The notes below the pieces were generated by a model. It searched no databases and had not been told where the DNA came from. It saw only the letters and a list, made by a program, of their open reading frames with translations. Shown here in pieces: positions 50,437 through 52,962 of a DNA stretch of 52,962 nt. Numbering within the stretch: position 1 is the first letter of the stretch; the number at the start of each line of letters is the position of its first letter. Position numbers and translations under genes: made by a program. This DNA comes from Clostridia bacterium (GTDB lineage: Bacteria; Bacillota; Clostridia; Oscillospirales; Acutalibacteraceae): NCBI GenBank assembly GCA_017443805.1, contig JAFSXY010000009.1, positions 1 through 52,962 on the forward strand, given 5' to 3'.

Positions 50437-51389
50437 TCGTCCAGCAGCGCCGCGCCGATGACGCCGGCGTCGTTGCCGAGTGTGGCAGCGACCAGTTCCG
50501 TCTGCTTTTTGGCGTGGATGGAGTAACGCTCGCTGGCTAAGATCTTGCGCGTCGGCGCAAGCAGGTTTTCTTTTTCGTTGCCGATACCGCCGCCCACGCA
50601 GACCATGTCGGGCTGGAAGATGTTGACGATATTGCTGATGCCGCAGGCAAGGTAGGCGACGTACTGGTTGACCACCGCGCGCGCGGCGGCGTCGCCTCTG
50701 CGGGCGGCCTCGAAGGCCGTGCGTCCGCTGACCTTGTTAAAGTCGTTGTCGATCAGGTCCCACATCAGCGAATCGCTGTTGGCGCGCAGCGCGTCTTTTG
50801 TCTGGGCGATCAGGGCCGTTGCAGAGGAGTACTTTTCCCAGCAGCCGCAGCGTCCGCAGTTACAGGGTATGCCGTTATATACAATGACGGTGTGCCCCAT
50901 CTCGCCGGCGGCGTAGTTTAAGCCCGTTACGAGCTTGCCGTTTACGATGATGCCGCTGCCGACGCCCGTGCCCAGCGTGACCATGACAAAGCTTTTTACA
51001 CCCTTGCCGCAGCCCGCAACCGCTTCGCCGAGGGCGGCGCAGTTGGCGTCGTTGTCAAAATAGACCTTTTGAAAACCCGTGCGCTCCCGCAGCATTTGAT
51101 AGGCGGGCACATTGTCGAACGCCAGGTTGTTGGCGAACTCGATCAGCTCGTCTTCTTTGTTGACGGAGCCGGGCGTGCCCACTCCAACGGAAACGACGTC
51201 CTCTTTTGAAATATGCGCTTTGTCCATCGCTTCGGAAATGGCGTCCGCCATATCGTCAAAAATACCTTCCGCGGCTCTCGGCGCGTTGGTTTTCCGGGAT
51301 GCCCTTGCTATGATCTTGTTTTCCGCGTCGATCACGCCGACCACGATGTTCGTGCCGCCGAGATCCACGCCGATTCTGTACTTTGCCAT
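50433..51389 (-). CDS. glcK: ROK-family glucokinase
   Basis: 318 residues from the ATG preceded by AGGAG. ATP motif GVDLGGTNIVVG, catalytic region DNDANCAALGE, ROK zinc motif CNCGRCGCWEKYSSATAL with GHTVI just before it. It phosphorylates glucose (or another hexose) to the 6-phosphate in the cytoplasm. Insertion between hprK and murB replaces the usual rapZ. Pairing with glmS in the same direction links glucose entry to amino-sugar formation. Confidence 0.93.
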   Translation of the reverse strand: MAKYRIGVDLGGTNIVVGVIDAENKIIARASRKTNAPRAAEGIFDDMADAISEAMDKAHISKEDVVSVGVGTPGSVNKEDELIEFANNLAFDNVPAYQMLRERTGFQKVYFDNDANCAALGEAVAGCGKGVKSFVMVTLGTGVGSGIIVNGKLVTGLNYAAGEMGHTVIVYNGIPCNCGRCGCWEKYSSATALIAQTKDALRANSDSLMWDLIDNDFNKVSGRTAFEAARRGDAAARAVVNQYVAYLACGISNIVNIFQPDMVCVGGGIGNEKENLLAPTRKILASERYSIHAKKQTELVAATLGNDAGVIGAALLDE

Positions 51390-51422
51390 AATATATGTCT
51401 CCTTTTTAATATTCAAAACAGG

Positions 51423-51556
51423 TAAGGGCGGAGCCCTTCCGCAATATTTTGTCGCAGACAAAATATTTCATCGCCGAAGGCGATTTCATCCGTCCGGGAG
51501 GACGGATTTCATCCGCGCAGCGGATTTCATTGTAAAGGTTCCGCACGGAACCTTTG
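51423..51556. repeat. Modular hairpin array, copy D (TTCAT linkers)
   Basis: AAGGGCGGAGCCCTT, AATATTTTGTCGCAGACAAAATATT in two arms, ATCGCCGAAGGCGAT, CCGTCCGGGAGGACGG, ATCCGCGCAGCGGAT and AAAGGTTCCGCACGGAACCTTT in two arms, joined by TTCAT. It fills the gap between hprK and the glucokinase gene and ends 2 nt before the hprK stop. Confidence 0.88.
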
Positions 51557-51557
51557 C

Positions 51558-52520
51558 TCAATGCCATACCTCCAGCACGGTTTCTTCATCCTCGTCCTCT
51601 TCCGTCATGCCGAGGCTTGCCATCAGCTCTTTTGCCGCGGAGTAGCCCATTTTTTTCTGCCGGTTGTTCATGGCGGCGGTCTCAATGATGATGGCGAGGT
51701 TCCTTCCGGGCTTCACCGGTACGGTGGTGACGGGGATCTTAATGCCCAGCACCTCCATGTATTCGTTTTCAAGACCTAAGCGGTCGTAGACCTTCTGGCT
51801 GTTCCACTGCTCCAGACGGACGATCATGTCGATTTTTTCGGTGACCTTTACGGCGCCGATGCCGAAGATGTTGCGGGCGTTGATGATGCCCACGCCGCGC
51901 AGCTCGATAAAGTGCCTTATGTTGTCCGGCGCGGTGCCGACCAGACTTTTTGAGGAGACGCGCCGGATCTCCACCGCGTCGTCCGCAATCAGCCTGTGGC
52001 CGCGGTTGATCAGCTCCACCGCCGTTTCGCTTTTGCCTACGCCCGAGTCGCCCACGATCAAAATGCCCTCGCCGTAAACTTCGACCAGCACGCCGTGCCG
52101 GGTGATCCGTTCGGCAAGCTCCACGCCGAGATAGGAGATCAGCGCCGACATACAAGCGGAGGTGGAGTCGTTGGAGCGCAGCACGGGAACCTCATACTGC
52201 TTTGCGGCGGGCAGAAGCTCCGCCGGCGGTTCCAGTCCTCTGGTGATGATAACGCAGCAGGGCCGGCTGCCGAAAAAGCGGTCAAAACAGGCCGCGCGCG
52301 CTTCCTGCGACAGAGAATTGAGATAGCCGAACTCCGACAGACCCAAAAACTGAACGCGTTTCGGGTCAAAAAAGCGGTCGTTGGAGGTGAGCATCAGCCC
52401 CGGACGGTTCACGTCCTTGGACGTGACGTAGATTTGCGACGGATCCCGCGGTGTGGATAAGATCTCCAGACCGTTGTCTTTGATGACTTTATTCAGTGCA
52501 ACCGTATAGCCTGCAGCCAA
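51558..52520 (-). CDS. hprK: HPr kinase/phosphorylase
   Basis: 320 residues from a TTG start with GGGAGGG 7 nt upstream. N-terminal DRTGG-like domain, then Walker A GDSGVGKSETAVEL near residue 155, RGHRLIADDAVE, and the HprK signature ELRGVGIINARNIFG near 215. It phosphorylates or dephosphorylates Ser46 of HPr and so controls carbon catabolite repression through CcpA. The C-terminus carries an acidic tail (EEDEDEETVLEVW). Confidence 0.97.
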   Translation of the reverse strand: MAAGYTVALNKVIKDNGLEILSTPRDPSQIYVTSKDVNRPGLMLTSNDRFFDPKRVQFLGLSEFGYLNSLSQEARAACFDRFFGSRPCCVIITRGLEPPAELLPAAKQYEVPVLRSNDSTSACMSALISYLGVELAERITRHGVLVEVYGEGILIVGDSGVGKSETAVELINRGHRLIADDAVEIRRVSSKSLVGTAPDNIRHFIELRGVGIINARNIFGIGAVKVTEKIDMIVRLEQWNSQKVYDRLGLENEYMEVLGIKIPVTTVPVKPGRNLAIIIETAAMNNRQKKMGYSAAKELMASLGMTEEDEDEETVLEVWH

Positions 52521-52551
52521 AATGATCCCTCCCGCTATGGTTTCTTAATAC

Positions 52552-52580
52552 AGTATACAATATAAAACAGAGAATTACAA
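52552..52580 (-). promoter_or_regulatory. Promoter for the hprK-led gene run
   Basis: Minus strand TTGTAA (52580-52575), 17-nt spacer, TATACT (52557-52552). The start would be near 52545. Confidence 0.75.
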
Positions 52581-52606
52581 ATATTTTTTAAGTTTTTTCT
52601 TCTTTC

Positions 52607-52646
52607 ATCAAAAAAACGGGCGCGCCTTTATGCAGCGCACCCGTTT
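52607..52646 (-). terminator. Intrinsic terminator of the dockerin-encoding gene
   Basis: Minus strand: AAACGGGTGCGC (52646-52635) pairs with GCGCGCCCGTTT (52625-52614) with one wobble, then T-run at 52613-52607. It lies beyond hairpin array C, about 210 nt after the gene's stop. Confidence 0.85.
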
Positions 52647-52705
52647 TATCGGTGTTCATCGCGGACGATTGAATCGTCCCTGCAGAAAGAAGGTTAAATC
52701 GGAAT

Positions 52706-52852
52706 AAAAATCAAAACGCGAAGCGTTTTCCAAAATGTTTCGCCGCAGGCGGAACACATCATGTTTTCGTTTGCGAAAACGCATCATGCGCCGAATAGGC
52801 GCGCATCATGTTGCGCAGCAACACATCACTGTGTCCGCTTGCGGACGCATGG
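52706..52852. repeat. Modular hairpin array, copy C
   Basis: AAAACGCGAAGCGTTTT, TTTCGCCGCAGGCGGAA, GTTTTCGTTTGCGAAAAC, GCGCCGAATAGGCGCGC, GTTGCGCAGCAAC and TGTCCGCTTGCGGACG, with CATCAT or CATCAC linkers. It ends 2 nt before the stop codon of the dockerin-encoding gene. Confidence 0.88.
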
Positions 52853-52854
52853 CT

Positions 52855-52962
52855 TCAGCTGAGCGCTTCCAGTCCGACCGCCGCGCGGAGGATCAGTCTT
52901 GCGTCTCCGGCTTCGATCGTCTGGCTTTTATCTACGTCCGCAGCAACGAATTCCGCGCTGCC
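52855..52962 (-). CDS. C-terminus of a dockerin type I protein (partial)
   Basis: The last 35 residues of a gene that enters from the right edge: AADVDKSQTIEAGDARLILR then AAVGLEALS. This is half of a type I dockerin calcium-binding repeat (D-x-D-x-S-x-x-I-x-x-x-D) with the recognition helix. Type I dockerins bind cohesins to build multi-enzyme complexes or to anchor proteins on the surface. What lies before the dockerin is outside the window. Confidence 0.82.
   Translation of the reverse strand, partial: GSAEFVAADVDKSQTIEAGDARLILRAAVGLEALS

Overview
The window looks like a chromosomal stretch from an uncultured, G+C-rich Clostridia (Firmicutes, Oscillospirales-like). The signs are strong AGGAGG-type ribosome binding sites, near-consensus sigma-A promoters with 17-nt spacers, an mcsA-mcsB-clpC locus, hprK, whiA, a type I dockerin fragment, BspA-like surface proteins and many secreted hydrolases. 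No rRNA, tRNA, CRISPR array, insertion sequence or integrase was seen. The taxonomic placement is inference from gene content.

Region 1 (1-12642) is mostly about the cell exterior: a secreted SGNH hydrolase, a membrane-anchored SpoIIE-type phosphatase, an ADP-ribosylglycohydrolase, an LCAT-like protein whose nucleophile is apparently Cys, a CHAP/peptidoglycan-binding protein, a lipoprotein glycoside hydrolase and a secreted PHP-domain protein. Four of these, plus the two BspA-like proteins at 25.4-29.1 kb, end in a similar short hydrophobic/aromatic/basic tail, which may be a surface-retention signal. Region 2 (12.8-17.8 kb) holds an alpha/beta hydrolase, a broken ceramidase-like gene, a tandem pair of small membrane proteins with a shared TDDDxTPSE motif, two membrane proteins of unknown role and a ChbG/YdjC deacetylase.

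Region 3 (18-25.3 kb): the minus-strand mcsA-mcsB-clpC locus lacks ctsR. All three products look altered in matching ways: McsA lacks its UVR tail, McsB has lost several phosphagen-kinase active-site residues, and ClpC lacks the middle domain and one phosphoarginine-binding Glu. Divergent from it runs an operon of an unknown protein, a VanY-like lipoprotein, ribulose-phosphate epimerase and ribokinase. Region 4 (25.4-30.5 kb) has two paralogous BspA-like surface proteins and, divergently, a P-loop ATPase with a structured leader that can form two mutually exclusive hairpins.

Region 5 (30.6-44.5 kb) is a compact, single-strand phage structural cassette: terminase, portal, a Prp cysteine protease, a scaffold carrying a Prp-type N-terminal cleavage motif, an N4-gp56-like capsid, connectors, a beta-propeller-like hub, a protein with eleven 31-residue GDY repeats, tail fibres, holin and amidase. 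No integrase, repressor, replication gene, tail tube or tape measure is present, so it is a short-tailed prophage remnant or a domesticated particle locus.

Region 6 (44.6-52.96 kb): a galactokinase-family kinase and a sugar nucleotidyltransferase on the plus strand, then minus-strand hprK, ROK glucokinase, murB, whiA and glmS linking carbon sensing to envelope precursor synthesis. A dockerin-bearing gene is cut by the window edge. Throughout, intergenic arrays of short hairpins joined by CATCAT/CATCAC/TTCAT linkers sit at the 3' ends of genes.
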